From Borborobacter arsenicus (GTDB lineage: Bacteria; Pseudomonadota; Alphaproteobacteria; Rhizobiales; Rhizobiaceae): a DNA stretch of 46,972 nucleotides. Each line of letters starts with the position of its first letter. Positions within the stretch are counted from its first letter, which is position 1. The position numbers and the translations under genes were made by a program. The notes beneath the pieces were generated by a model, which saw only the letters and a program-made list of their open reading frames with translations, had not been told where the DNA came from and did no database searches. The stretch is taken from contig NZ_RKST01000031.1 of assembly GCF_003934165.1 (NCBI RefSeq), positions 1 to 46,972 of the forward strand, read 5' to 3'. This document shows positions 7,828 to 16,202 of the stretch, one piece after another.

Positions 7828-9384
7828 TCAGTGGTACGCGCCCCCTGCAGCTTCCTGCATCTTCTCCATCGCCTGGTCGATGGTAAAGGTGTTCGGCTTC
7901 TGCACAGGTGGGAAATCCTTGAACGTCTCAAGGAACTTCATGACGAGTACGTTTGCGGTAAGGATGATGTAGTCGTTGTACAGGATCCAGTCGTAATAGG
8001 TATTCGAAGTGATGTCCGCATACTCGTAAGGATCGGTGCGCAAATTGTAGAGCTTCGGCAGTCTCAGGGGGATGAACGGCTCTGCCCAGACGCCGAGCGT
8101 GCCCTTCAGCCGCTGCTCCATGAACACGACCTTCCAGTTGTCGAACCGCAGGGCGAGCACGTCGCCATCGTCGCTGAAATAGAAAAAGATCTGGCGCGGG
8201 CTCTTGTCCGTCTCGCCTGTCAGGTAGGGAAGCAGGTTGAAGCCGTCGATGTGGTTCTTGTAGGTGCGCCCGATCGCCTTGTAGCCCGTCTTCAGCTTTT
8301 CGACGACGTCGGTTGCGCCGGCGATGGCGAGGAATGTCGGCAACCAGTCATGGTGCTGCACGATGCCGTTCGCGACCGAGCCGGCCTTGACCTTGCCTGG
8401 CCAACGCACAAGCAGCGGTATGCGGAATGCGCCTTCCCAATTGGTGTTCTTCTCGCTGCGGAAGGGCGTCGTGCCGCCGTCCGGCCAGGTATTGCGGTGA
8501 GGACCGTTGTCGGTCGAATACTGCACGAAAGTGTTGTCGGCGATGCCGAGTTCATCGAGCAGGTCGAGCATCTGGCCGACATTCTTGTCGTGGTCGATCA
8601 TGGTGTCGTGATAGGGCGACTGCCAGCGCCCGGCCTGCCCCAGGCTTTCCTTCTTGGTGTGGGTGAAAAGGTGCATGTGAGTGGTGTTCAGCCATACGAA
8701 CCACGGCTTGCCGGCCTTTTCCTGGCGCTTGATGAAGTCGCTCGCGGCCTCAACGAATCCGTCGTCGCAGGTCACCATCCGCTTGGCTGTGAGCGGGCCG
8801 GTGTCCTCAATCTTCTGCTTGCCGACCTTGCCCCAGCGGGGCATTTCGGTCGGATCGTCCTTGTCGGTCGCCCAGGAGTGGATGACGCCCCGCGGGCCGA
8901 AATTCTTCTTGAAGTTGGGGAAGTCCTTCTCGGGAGGATAGTTGTACATCTCCGGCTCTTCCTCGGCGTTCAGGTGATACAGATTGCCGAAGAATTCATC
9001 GAAGCCGTGGTTGGTCGGCAGCATATGGTTGAGATCGCCGAGATGGTTCTTGCCGAACTGCCCCGTGGCATAGCCCTGTTCCTTCAGCAGGGCGGCAATC
9101 GTGACGAGCTTCTCGTTCATGCCGACCGGTGCTGCCGGGATGCCGACCTTGGAAAGCCCTGTGCGGTAGACGCTCTGGCCGGTGATGAAGGACGACCGGC
9201 CGGCGGTGCATGACTGCTCGCCATAGGAATCGGTGAACAGCATGCCCTCCTTGGCGATCCGATCGATATTAGGCGTGTGGTAGCCCATCAGGCCGTGCGT
9301 GTAGCAACTCAGATTCGATTGCCCGATATCATCTCCCCAGATGACGAGGATGTTCGGCTTGCCTGATTTCGATGTATTGGCCAT
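7828..9384 (-). CDS. type I sulfatase (arylsulfatase-like), C-T-A-G-R maturation motif
   Basis: A 518-residue alkaline-phosphatase-fold sulfatase. The N-terminal ILVIWGDDIG provides metal-binding aspartates. QSCTAGRSSFITGQ carries the cysteine (about Cys59) expected to become formylglycine. Further signatures are GKNHLGD, the WLNTTHMHLFTH region and a later STDNGPH metal site. The maturation motif is C-T-A-G-R, with alanine where typical aerobic FGE substrates have proline (C-x-P-x-R). No signal peptide is visible (MANTSKSGKP), so it should be cytoplasmic. It is paralogous to the neighbour at 9448. The substrate is unknown. It lies in the operon with the FGE gene that would mature it. Confidence 0.9.
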   Translation of the reverse strand: MANTSKSGKPNILVIWGDDIGQSNLSCYTHGLMGYHTPNIDRIAKEGMLFTDSYGEQSCTAGRSSFITGQSVYRTGLSKVGIPAAPVGMNEKLVTIAALLKEQGYATGQFGKNHLGDLNHMLPTNHGFDEFFGNLYHLNAEEEPEMYNYPPEKDFPNFKKNFGPRGVIHSWATDKDDPTEMPRWGKVGKQKIEDTGPLTAKRMVTCDDGFVEAASDFIKRQEKAGKPWFVWLNTTHMHLFTHTKKESLGQAGRWQSPYHDTMIDHDKNVGQMLDLLDELGIADNTFVQYSTDNGPHRNTWPDGGTTPFRSEKNTNWEGAFRIPLLVRWPGKVKAGSVANGIVQHHDWLPTFLAIAGATDVVEKLKTGYKAIGRTYKNHIDGFNLLPYLTGETDKSPRQIFFYFSDDGDVLALRFDNWKVVFMEQRLKGTLGVWAEPFIPLRLPKLYNLRTDPYEYADITSNTYYDWILYNDYIILTANVLVMKFLETFKDFPPVQKPNTFTIDQAMEKMQEAAGGAYH

Positions 9385-9447
9385 TCCTGCCTCCTGTCAT
9401 GAATGCGGCTCCGGGCGGCGAACCCCGCCACCCGGAATGCCATGCCC

Positions 9448-10959
9448 TCAACTCTTGGGCATCATCTTCTCGAGTACCTGGTCGATGCTGAAGCTCGCGG
9501 GCTTCTGGCGCGGTGGAAACTCCTTGAAGCTTTCGAGCCACTTCATGAGGAACGGTGGCCCAGCGTACTGAAGGAACAGGTTCTCGACGAACCAGTCGTT
9601 ATATTTGAAGCTCTCTTCGCCGCGTTCGAAGGGGTCGCTGCGCAGATCGAACATCTTGGGAATCCGCATCACCGACAAGGGCTCGCGCCAGACGTCGAGG
9701 CCCTTGCTGCGCTGTTCGGCGAAGACGATCTTGTAGCGGCCCAGCCGCATTGCCATGCAGTCACCGTCGTCGCTCCAGTAAATGAAGCCGTCACGCGGCG
9801 ATTTGTCTTCCTTGCCGGACAGGAAGGGCAGTAGGTTGAAGCCGTCCAGATGGACCTTGAAGGTCGCGTCGCCGATCTTGTATCCCTTCTTCACCTTCGC
9901 CACGAGTTCGGGTTCGCCATTTGCGGCGGCGAAGGTCGGGATGAAATCCTGCAGCGAGCAGATGTCGTTCACGACCTGACCGGGCTTGATGACGCCGGGC
10001 CAGCGCATCACGCAGGGCACACGCCAGCCTCCCTCCCAGTTCGTATCCTTCTCGCCGCGGAACGGAGTGGCTCCACCATCCGGCCATGACAGCACCTCGG
10101 CGCCGTTGTCGGTCGTGAAGACGACGACGGTGTTGTCGGCAATGCCTAGCTTGTCGAGCTTGTCGAGCAACTGGCCGACATAGCCGTCGAGTTCGACCAT
10201 GCCGTCGGGATAAAGGCCAAGCCCGGTCTTACCCACGGACGCCGGCTTCAAATGCGTAAACACATGCATGCGCGTCGGGTTGAAGTAGCAGAGCCAGGGC
10301 ACGCCTTCCTTGTGCTTGCGGTCGATGAAATCGAGGGCGGCAGCGAGAAATTCCTCGTCCACGGTCTCCATCCGCTTGCGGGTCAGCGGGCCGGTATTCT
10401 CGATGGCCTGCTTGCCAACCTTGCCGAATTGTTCATCGACCGTGGTGTCGTCCTTATCCGTTGCCTTGCATTTCAGGACGCCGCGCGGACCGAACCTTTT
10501 GCGGAAGGCGGAATCCTTCGGGTAGTTCGGATATTCGGGCTCTTCCTCAGCGTTGAGGTGATAGAGATTGCCGAAGAATTCGTCGAAGCCATGCAGGGTG
10601 GGCAGGTGCTCGTTGCGGTCGCCCAGATGGTTCTTGCCGAACTGACCCGTGGCGTAGCCGAAGTTCTTCATAAAGTGCCCGATCGTCGGATCTTCGGCCT
10701 TGATGCCGAGCGTGGCGCCGGGCATGCCAACCTTGGTCAAGCCCGTGCGGATCGGCGACTGCCCGGTGATGAAGGCGGCACGGCCCGCGGTGCAACTCTG
10801 TTGGCCGTAGAAGTCAGTGAACATCGCCCCTTCACGAGCGATGCGGTCGAGGTTGGGCGTCCGGTAGCCCATGATCCCCATATTGTAGCAACTGAGGTTG
10901 AACCAGCCGATGTCGTCGGCCATTACGAACAGGATATTGGGCTTATCTTCCTTCGCCAT
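9448..10959 (-). CDS. type I sulfatase, paralogue of the adjacent gene
   Basis: A 503-residue sulfatase with the same architecture as the 7828 gene: NILFVMADDIGW, QQSCTAGRAAFITGQ (about Cys56), GKNHLGD, FNPTRMHVFTH and FTTDNGAE. The maturation motif again has alanine in place of proline. There is no signal peptide (MAKEDKPNIL). The two proteins align along their whole length, including the C-terminal SIDQ(V/A)(L/M)EKM motif, so the pair arose by tandem duplication. It lies 41 bp downstream of the DUF202 gene. Choline-sulfatase or arylsulfatase activity cannot be told apart by eye. Confidence 0.9.
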   Translation of the reverse strand: MAKEDKPNILFVMADDIGWFNLSCYNMGIMGYRTPNLDRIAREGAMFTDFYGQQSCTAGRAAFITGQSPIRTGLTKVGMPGATLGIKAEDPTIGHFMKNFGYATGQFGKNHLGDRNEHLPTLHGFDEFFGNLYHLNAEEEPEYPNYPKDSAFRKRFGPRGVLKCKATDKDDTTVDEQFGKVGKQAIENTGPLTRKRMETVDEEFLAAALDFIDRKHKEGVPWLCYFNPTRMHVFTHLKPASVGKTGLGLYPDGMVELDGYVGQLLDKLDKLGIADNTVVVFTTDNGAEVLSWPDGGATPFRGEKDTNWEGGWRVPCVMRWPGVIKPGQVVNDICSLQDFIPTFAAANGEPELVAKVKKGYKIGDATFKVHLDGFNLLPFLSGKEDKSPRDGFIYWSDDGDCMAMRLGRYKIVFAEQRSKGLDVWREPLSVMRIPKMFDLRSDPFERGEESFKYNDWFVENLFLQYAGPPFLMKWLESFKEFPPRQKPASFSIDQVLEKMMPKS

Positions 10960-11000
10960 CTTTGTATCCTTTTTCGTTTCAGATGTTTCGCTCCATGACC

Positions 11001-11456
11001 CTAGAAGAATGGCCCTACCTGAAAGGCCATGCTGATGATTGCCGCGACGCCGACGACCAGCAGTATGAGTGCGGTGATCAGTGTCATCGATGGAGGGAAC
11101 CTGCTTTCGGCGTGGACAAGACCGGCCTGGCGCATCGCTTCGCGCTCATGGCGCAGACCCTGCATGAATTGCAGATGGTAGATGATGCCGATCACCAGCA
11201 TGACGATGCCCAGCAGGGCCAGGGTGAGGCCGAAATTGCGCGGTGCGGCAGCATGCGTGAGCGTGCCAGCCTCACGCAGCTTTTCGAACACCTGGAAGAT
11301 CGTGAACCCGAAACTGATCAGCGACAGCGATGTACGGATCACCGACATCAAGGTCCGGTCCGCACTCATTCGTGTCCGCTGGAACGACATGCCCGTTCGG
11401 CGAGACGACAGCTCGACCGACTTCTCATCGGATGTCAGGTTCGTTTTCGTTTGCAT
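11001..11456 (-). CDS. DUF202 family inner-membrane protein
   Basis: A 151-residue protein. The conserved N-terminal region FQRTRMSADRTLMSVIRTSLSLISFGFTI is characteristic of DUF202/YidH-like proteins, with the first transmembrane helix within it. Two more transmembrane helices follow (NFGLTLALLGIVMLVIGIIY; MTLITALILLVVGVAAIISM). The soluble N-terminus is about 25 residues. No function is established for the family. It is the second gene of the minus-strand operon, 43 bp after the periplasmic protein gene and 41 bp before the first sulfatase gene. Confidence 0.8.
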   Translation of the reverse strand: MQTKTNLTSDEKSVELSSRRTGMSFQRTRMSADRTLMSVIRTSLSLISFGFTIFQVFEKLREAGTLTHAAAPRNFGLTLALLGIVMLVIGIIYHLQFMQGLRHEREAMRQAGLVHAESRFPPSMTLITALILLVVGVAAIISMAFQVGPFF

Positions 11457-11499
11457 GCGGCTCTTCGCCTTCAGTGCTCACGCACTTCTTGCAGGTCCC

Positions 11500-11913
11500 T
11501 CAGAGCTGGCACCTGTGATATTTGAACGACATGTCCGGGAAGCCGGGGGCAAACCGCTCGAAGCTGTCCTGTCCGGTCACCCGGAAGGAGGCGGACATGC
11601 TTTGGAACATCATCGCGTCGGAGCAATCCAACAGCACGGAGAAGTGGTCCTTCTCCTGATGGACACTGCCTGCGGTGCAGCTCATGTTCGATCCGATGAT
11701 CTTGCTGCCGGAGACGATGATGCCTGTGGTCGTGCTGGAAGCCCGGTCCCGGAAACGGATTTGCGCCCCGTCCTTGATAAATGTCTCGGCGCAGTCCGTT
11801 CCATCCATCGTCCACGCGCCTTGCAATCCCTCCAGCCCGGCGGCGGCTGCCACCAGGGGCCAGCAGAGTAAGCCGATAGCCGTCAATGTGACTGGAAACC
11901 GTCGCTGCTTCAT
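11500..11913 (-). CDS. small exported protein of unknown function
   Basis: A 137-residue protein from the ATG at 11913, chosen because MKQRRFPVTLTAIGLLCWPLVAAAA is a clean Sec signal peptide; an in-frame ATG at 11979 would only add a tail before it. The mature part (GLEGLQGAWTMDGTDCAETF...) has four cysteines, consistent with two periplasmic disulfides, and ends FKYHRCQL. The GxWxxDGxDC opening suggests a small lipocalin-like or beta-rich fold, but I do not recognise a named family. It is the first gene of the operon running to 4512, with a copy of the shared 15-bp motif 90 bp upstream. Confidence 0.7.
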   Translation of the reverse strand: MKQRRFPVTLTAIGLLCWPLVAAAAGLEGLQGAWTMDGTDCAETFIKDGAQIRFRDRASSTTTGIIVSGSKIIGSNMSCTAGSVHQEKDHFSVLLDCSDAMMFQSMSASFRVTGQDSFERFAPGFPDMSFKYHRCQL

Positions 11914-12002
11914 GGCGCCGCCCGACGTGCCGTCTTGTTGGAATAAGTGGAAGACTAAATCGATGCCGCTGCGATGCAACCCGTCGGCCGAGCAACATCA
12001 GG

Positions 12003-12017
12003 TTACGTTACAGTAAA
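12003..12017 (-). promoter_or_regulatory. shared 15-bp motif, copy 1 (sulfatase operon)
   Basis: On the minus strand it reads TTTACTGTAACGTAA. It matches the GTTAC-N-GTAAC core with a trailing KTA(C). It lies 90 bp upstream of the start at 11913. Confidence 0.55.
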
Positions 12018-12128
12018 TTCGGCTGCGATCGCTCTTGAGTGCTTGCTATACTGGCGATGGACAGTCCGAGCCTGTCATCAGCTGTCATCGCCGATATGGA
12101 CGGCGGCTCCCCGTGGGGGCGCGCCATT

Positions 12129-12143
12129 GTTACCGTTACGTGC
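12129..12143 (+). promoter_or_regulatory. shared 15-bp motif, copy 2 (small helical protein)
   Basis: The sequence GTTACCGTTACGTGC differs from the 12656 copy at three positions, one of them the unconserved centre. It lies 170 bp upstream of the gene at 12314. Confidence 0.5.
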
Positions 12144-12313
12144 TAGCCTACCGGTCTGCCCGGTAGCATTCTTTCCATGCAGGCAGCGCATGCAAGGTCG
12201 CGCCCGTAAAGCGCGGGATCGCTGGATGTACTGGACGCCTGGCCCCTTCCGCCGCTACGCCAGTCTCCGCATGACCGATCTGGCGTATACGGCTTGTCGA
12301 AAATGTCGTCGCA

Positions 12314-12586
12314 ATGTCGATGGATTCTGCTCGGGACCGCCGGGGATTGATCAGGCTCATGCTGAAGATGCCTGCCTTGCGGGGCGAGCTTCAATTGTTG
12401 AGCACGCGAAGAAAAGAAGTCCTCGGTCTTTGCGGTGCTTTCGAGGAGGCAAGCTCGACTCTCGACCGCCTTCGCAAGGAAGGTCAGGAGAAAAACAGGG
12501 AAATCATCGCGGAATATGAGGCTCTCTGCGCCGAGATCGAGCAGGAGATCATTTTCATGTGCCTTGACGGGGGCGACCAGGAATAA
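12314..12586 (+). CDS. small helical protein, paralogue of the gene at 22118
   Basis: A 90-residue, charged, largely helical protein without signal or membrane segment. The central part (VLGLCGAFEEASSTLDRL, then an EII..EY..L..EIEQEII stretch) aligns with the 91-residue product of 22118..22393, sharing the LC, TL-RL-KE, EI--EY and E(I/L)E-EII positions. This looks like a coiled-coil hairpin. I know no function for the family. The start could also be the ATG at 12320 or 12359; no strong ribosome-binding sequence decides it. Both paralogues have a copy of the shared motif upstream, which supports the gene being real. Confidence 0.65.
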   Translation: MSMDSARDRRGLIRLMLKMPALRGELQLLSTRRKEVLGLCGAFEEASSTLDRLRKEGQEKNREIIAEYEALCAEIEQEIIFMCLDGGDQE

Positions 12587-12655
12587 TCCCCGAGCACTTT
12601 TTTTCAACGCTGTTCCCGGGCGGAATGGCACGGTGCTTGCTGCGACCTGCCGATT

Positions 12656-12670
12656 GTTACAGTAACGTAC
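12656..12670 (+). promoter_or_regulatory. shared 15-bp motif, copy 3 (outer-membrane protein/MscS unit)
   Basis: GTTACAGTAACGTAC contains a perfect GTTAC-A-GTAAC palindrome at 12656-12666. It lies 62 bp upstream of the start at 12733. Confidence 0.6.
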
Positions 12671-12732
12671 TGGCTGGAAAAACAGCTATTCGTAAAGATG
12701 CAGCCCGATTTGAGGATTTCAATGGTTGCTCA

Positions 12733-13587
12733 ATGGTTGCTCGAAATCTTCCCGGTCTCGTCAACCAGGTTCCGGCCTTGCGCAAGCGCCATCGCCTTGC
12801 GGGAAGCTTGTTGGCACTCCTGACGGTCCTTCTTTCCACCGGGTCTAGTGCGCAGGAGCACGACGCAGACGAACTGTCCAAGCAGTTGTCGAACCCTGTC
12901 GCAAGCCTCATCAGCGTGCCCTTCCAGAGCAATCTGGATTTCGGTGCGGGTGCCGATGGAGACGGGTTTGCCTATACGCTGAACACACAGCCGGTCGTTC
13001 CCTTCTCGCTCAACGATGACTGGAACCTGATTTCCCGGACGATATTGCCGATCGGCTTTCGTGACTATTTTCCCGGCGACAACGTATTCGGCTTGGGCGA
13101 TGTGACGCAGAGCCTGTTTTTTTCGCCCAAGGCGCCCGGACCGGGTGGATTGATCTGGGGCGTCGGGCCGGTCTTCCTGCTGCCCACGGCGACGGATGAT
13201 TTCCTGGGAACCGGCAAGTTCGGTGCCGGCCCGACGGGCCTTGCGCTGGTACAGGAAAAGGCATGGACGATTGGCGTGCTGGCCAACCATATCTGGTCGG
13301 TCGCGGGGGAAGGCGATCGGCCGGACGTGGACCAGACATTCCTGCAGCCCTTTCTTTCCTATGCCCTGGGCGGTGGCCGATCTGTCTCGCTCAACGCGGA
13401 GTCGACCTACGACTGGGAACGCGAACAATGGACCGTTCCGCTGAATATGACCTTTTCGCAGGTCACACAGGTCGGAGCAAAACCGGTCAGCTTTCAGGTC
13501 GGCGTCAGATACTACGCGGAAGCGCCCGAAGACGGTCCGCAATGGGGCCTCCGGGCCGGAATAACCCTGCTCTTCCCGGAAAAATAG
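12733..13587 (+). CDS. outer-membrane beta-barrel protein, transporter-like
   Basis: A 284-residue protein from the ATG at 12733. The upstream in-frame extension would put 36 charged residues before the signal peptide and cross the shared motif. After a basic stretch, LAGSLLALLTVLLSTGSSAQ is a signal peptide with cleavage near SAQ. The mature chain is a series of alternating strands (LISVPFQSNLDFG; WNLISRTILPIGF; GDVTQSLFFSP; GVGPVFLLPTATDDFLGTGKFGAGP) and ends in aromatic GLRAGITLLFPEK, as expected for an outer-membrane barrel. The pattern resembles proteins annotated as phenol-degradation-type transporters. The substrate is unknown. It is followed 60 bp later by an MscS-type channel gene. 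Confidence 0.75.
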   Translation: MVARNLPGLVNQVPALRKRHRLAGSLLALLTVLLSTGSSAQEHDADELSKQLSNPVASLISVPFQSNLDFGAGADGDGFAYTLNTQPVVPFSLNDDWNLISRTILPIGFRDYFPGDNVFGLGDVTQSLFFSPKAPGPGGLIWGVGPVFLLPTATDDFLGTGKFGAGPTGLALVQEKAWTIGVLANHIWSVAGEGDRPDVDQTFLQPFLSYALGGGRSVSLNAESTYDWEREQWTVPLNMTFSQVTQVGAKPVSFQVGVRYYAEAPEDGPQWGLRAGITLLFPEK

Positions 13588-13647
13588 GCCGGCTGAAAGC
13601 CCGTCGGGAGCAAGGCGACCGGGAAGCCAGGACGAGGGAGATTGCTC

Positions 13648-15780
13648 ATGCGTATGGCAGTGAGCACCATATCGCAACAAGGATTCTCGCTCTTTGCTGC
13701 CAGGCTTGCGACGGTGCTGGCGATTGTGTGCCTGCTGCAAGGGAACGTCGCCCACGCCCAGACGGCGCAGCCTGCGCCCCCGGAAAAGGTGCAGCAGATC
13801 ATCAAGCTTCTTGATGATCCCGATATCCGGAAATGGCTGGAAACAAGGGGGCCGCCTGTCGGTCGCTCCGAAGTGCCGCGCTCCGAAACCCTTGGCTGGG
13901 AAAAAGCGCTCCGCGACCATATCCGTGCGATGCGCAATGCGTTCCCCTATATTCCTCGCCAGGCAGCCGAGGCGTTTCGCAATGTGCGGCTGGAACTCGA
14001 CAACCATGGGCTGAGCGCCCTGATCGTTCTTTTCGCCGGCTTGCTGGCCGCCGGGTTCGGCGCCGAATGGTTGTTCGGGCGTACGATGGCAATACAGCTT
14101 GGGCGGCGCATCACGCCGGCGAACGCGATCACGCCGGGCGCCGCACGTGCCGCACGCCTGTTGGCGGAAGTCGCGCCGTTGCTCGTATTCTCCGTCTTCA
14201 GTCTCGGCGTGTTCCTGGTCTTCGAATGGCCTGTCCTGGTGCGCGCCCTTATCGCCACCTATCTGGCTGCCGTCATCATCTTCCGCGTCACGATTGCGCT
14301 AGGCAGGGTGGTGCTCGGCGTGAAGGACAGCTTCACGACAGGCAAGCCCCAGGCCAGCCTGAGATTGATCCCCGTCGACGATGCCGCGGCGAGCTTCTGG
14401 TACCGGCGACTGGTCGTCTTCGCAGGTTCTCTGATCTTCGGCTGGGCAACCGTCGGCCTGCTGCCGCGGCTCGGCTTCTCGACCGACGTGGTGCATCTGG
14501 TCTCTTACCTGCTGGGGCTCGGATTGCTGGCCCTGGCAATCGAGATCGTCTGGCGCCGGCCACGTCCGGCCGGTGTCACGCCATGGACACACATATCGAA
14601 TTGGCTTCTTACCCTTTATCTCATTATCCTCTGGGGCGTGTGGGGCCTTGGTGTCAGCGTGCTGTTTTGGCTCGGCATCTATGCCTTGCTGCTGCCGCCC
14701 GCCTTGGTCGTGACTGGACAGGCAGCGGCGGCACTTGCCGAGCGGCGGCAGGATTCAACTCCAGGCAACCCGGTCCACTCAATACTGATCGTTCGCGGCG
14801 CCCGCGCGTTGGTCATTCTGCTGGCCGTGCTCTGGATGAGCGTCGTGCTCAAGCTCAATCCGGGAACGTTGGCAGCCGAAAGCGCCGTGGCTACACAGAT
14901 AATGCGCGGGGTCCTGCACGGTATCATCACCCTGCTTGCAGCCGACCTGCTCTGGCATCTGGCGGCAAGCTATATCGATCGGAAACTTGCGCTTGCTGCC
15001 GCTGACGACACCATCGGCGCGGCAGAGGCGGCGCGCCGGGGCCGCCTGCGCACGCTGCTGCCGATCTTCCGCAACATGCTGGCTGTTTTGATCGCCGTGG
15101 TTACCACGCTCATGGTGCTGGCCGAACTTGGCGTGCAGATCGCGCCGCTGATTGCCGGGGCCGGCATCTTTGGCGTCGCCATCGGTTTCGGCTCGCAGAC
15201 CCTGGTCAAGGACGTCATCAGCGGCATCTTCTACATGCTGGATGATGCGTTCCGGGTCGGCGAATATATCCAGAGCGGCAGTTACAAGGGTACCGTGGAA
15301 TCCTTCAGCCTTCGCTCGGTCAGGCTGCGCCACCACCGCGGCCCGGTTTTCACCGTCCCGTTCGGCGAACTTGGCGCGGTGCAGAACATGAGCCGCGACT
15401 GGGCTATTGACAAGTTCCTGATCCGCGTTCCGTTCGACACCGACATCAAGAAGGTGAAGCGGCTGGTCAAGGAGATTGGCGCCGAGTTGCTGGCCGACCC
15501 GGAGCTTTCCTCCTACATCATCGAGACGGTGAAGATGAAGGGCGTCGAGCAGTTCGGCGACTTCGGCATCGAGCTGAGCTTCTCGGTCATGACCAAGCCC
15601 GGCTATCAGTCCTACATAAGGCGGCGGGCCTACAACATGATCCGTGACAGCTTCATCGAGAACGGCATCGAATTCGCCCAGCCCACGGTCCAGGTGGGGG
15701 CCGACGACAAGCCTTCCGCGGCGGCAGCGGCGGCGACCGAGATCGCGCGCGAGAAAGCCAAGCAAGCGGTACAGGGCTGA
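13648..15780 (+). CDS. MscS-family mechanosensitive channel, large form (first of tandem pair)
   Basis: A 710-residue protein. The ATG at 13648 is chosen because GAGGGAG lies eight bases upstream; a TTG at 13642 is also in frame. A signal-like N-terminus (LARLATVLAIVCLLQG...AHA) precedes a periplasmic segment with the motif IKLLDDPDIRKWLE. About ten hydrophobic segments follow, then a C-terminal MscS domain: pore helix LIAGAGIFGVAIGFGSQTLV, the KDVISGIFYMLDDAFRVGEYI beta-domain start, FTVPFGELGAVQNMSRDW and a soluble C-terminal domain. It should open under membrane tension to release solutes during hypo-osmotic shock. It is closely similar to the next gene. Confidence 0.88.
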   Translation: MRMAVSTISQQGFSLFAARLATVLAIVCLLQGNVAHAQTAQPAPPEKVQQIIKLLDDPDIRKWLETRGPPVGRSEVPRSETLGWEKALRDHIRAMRNAFPYIPRQAAEAFRNVRLELDNHGLSALIVLFAGLLAAGFGAEWLFGRTMAIQLGRRITPANAITPGAARAARLLAEVAPLLVFSVFSLGVFLVFEWPVLVRALIATYLAAVIIFRVTIALGRVVLGVKDSFTTGKPQASLRLIPVDDAAASFWYRRLVVFAGSLIFGWATVGLLPRLGFSTDVVHLVSYLLGLGLLALAIEIVWRRPRPAGVTPWTHISNWLLTLYLIILWGVWGLGVSVLFWLGIYALLLPPALVVTGQAAAALAERRQDSTPGNPVHSILIVRGARALVILLAVLWMSVVLKLNPGTLAAESAVATQIMRGVLHGIITLLAADLLWHLAASYIDRKLALAAADDTIGAAEAARRGRLRTLLPIFRNMLAVLIAVVTTLMVLAELGVQIAPLIAGAGIFGVAIGFGSQTLVKDVISGIFYMLDDAFRVGEYIQSGSYKGTVESFSLRSVRLRHHRGPVFTVPFGELGAVQNMSRDWAIDKFLIRVPFDTDIKKVKRLVKEIGAELLADPELSSYIIETVKMKGVEQFGDFGIELSFSVMTKPGYQSYIRRRAYNMIRDSFIENGIEFAQPTVQVGADDKPSAAAAAATEIAREKAKQAVQG

Positions 15781-16202
15781 TGCCTGCCCCCCCGTTTCGG
15801 CGGTACGCCCAACGAGATCGTGCCCCGCAAGGGCGGATGCATCCAGCTGGATCACCGGCCCCTTGCTGTTCAGCAAATGATGCGACGTCTGTACGCGTAT
15901 TCTTCGGCAATTACATTGTTGCCCGCGTAACTTACACCCCCTCGCTGGCACCATCAGCGGCCCGGGCTTAGTCTGGTGAAACCGGCAGGCGCGCGATGAC
16001 CCGGAAAGTGGAGCGACAGGCAAGCGAGAAGCGTTTCGGCGGCACTGCGCCGATTTTCGCAGTTTGAACTGGCGATCCGCAGATTGCTGGACCGGAGTGA
16101 GGCTTTGCCGACAGGTGCGAGGAGCTTGTTGAAGCGGAACTGGCGCTGCCCTGGCACGCCAGCTTGCCCAGATCGGGGGCGCGGGAAAAGCGCGAGGCAA
16201 TC
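15781..16202 (+). other. 422-bp intergenic region between tandem MscS genes
   Basis: No convincing gene is seen. It holds a weak copy of the shared motif at 15921-15935 (GCCCGCGTAACTTAC, exact only in the GTAACTTAC half). This may be a separate promoter for the second channel gene. No clear terminator was found. Confidence 0.4.
15921..15935 (+). promoter_or_regulatory. weak copy of the shared 15-bp motif
   Basis: The right half GTAACTTAC (15927-15935) is identical to the copies at 27684 and 37105. The left half is degenerate. It lies 267 bp upstream of the second MscS gene. It may be a chance match. Confidence 0.3.

Larger units (their letters stand above)
11914..12313. other. 400-bp divergent intergenic region with two copies of the shared motif
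   Basis: This region separates the minus-strand sulfatase operon from the plus-strand small-protein gene. It carries motif copies at 12003-12017 (pointing to the operon) and 12129-12143 (pointing to the small gene). I see no further gene; the short open frames here have no signal, domain or ribosome-binding site. It is probably a two-way control region. Confidence 0.6.

Noticed and set aside
6917-7972. 351-codon plus-strand frame opposite the BASS gene
   Set aside because: It is a highly charged antisense frame without recognisable motif, opposite a well-formed membrane protein.
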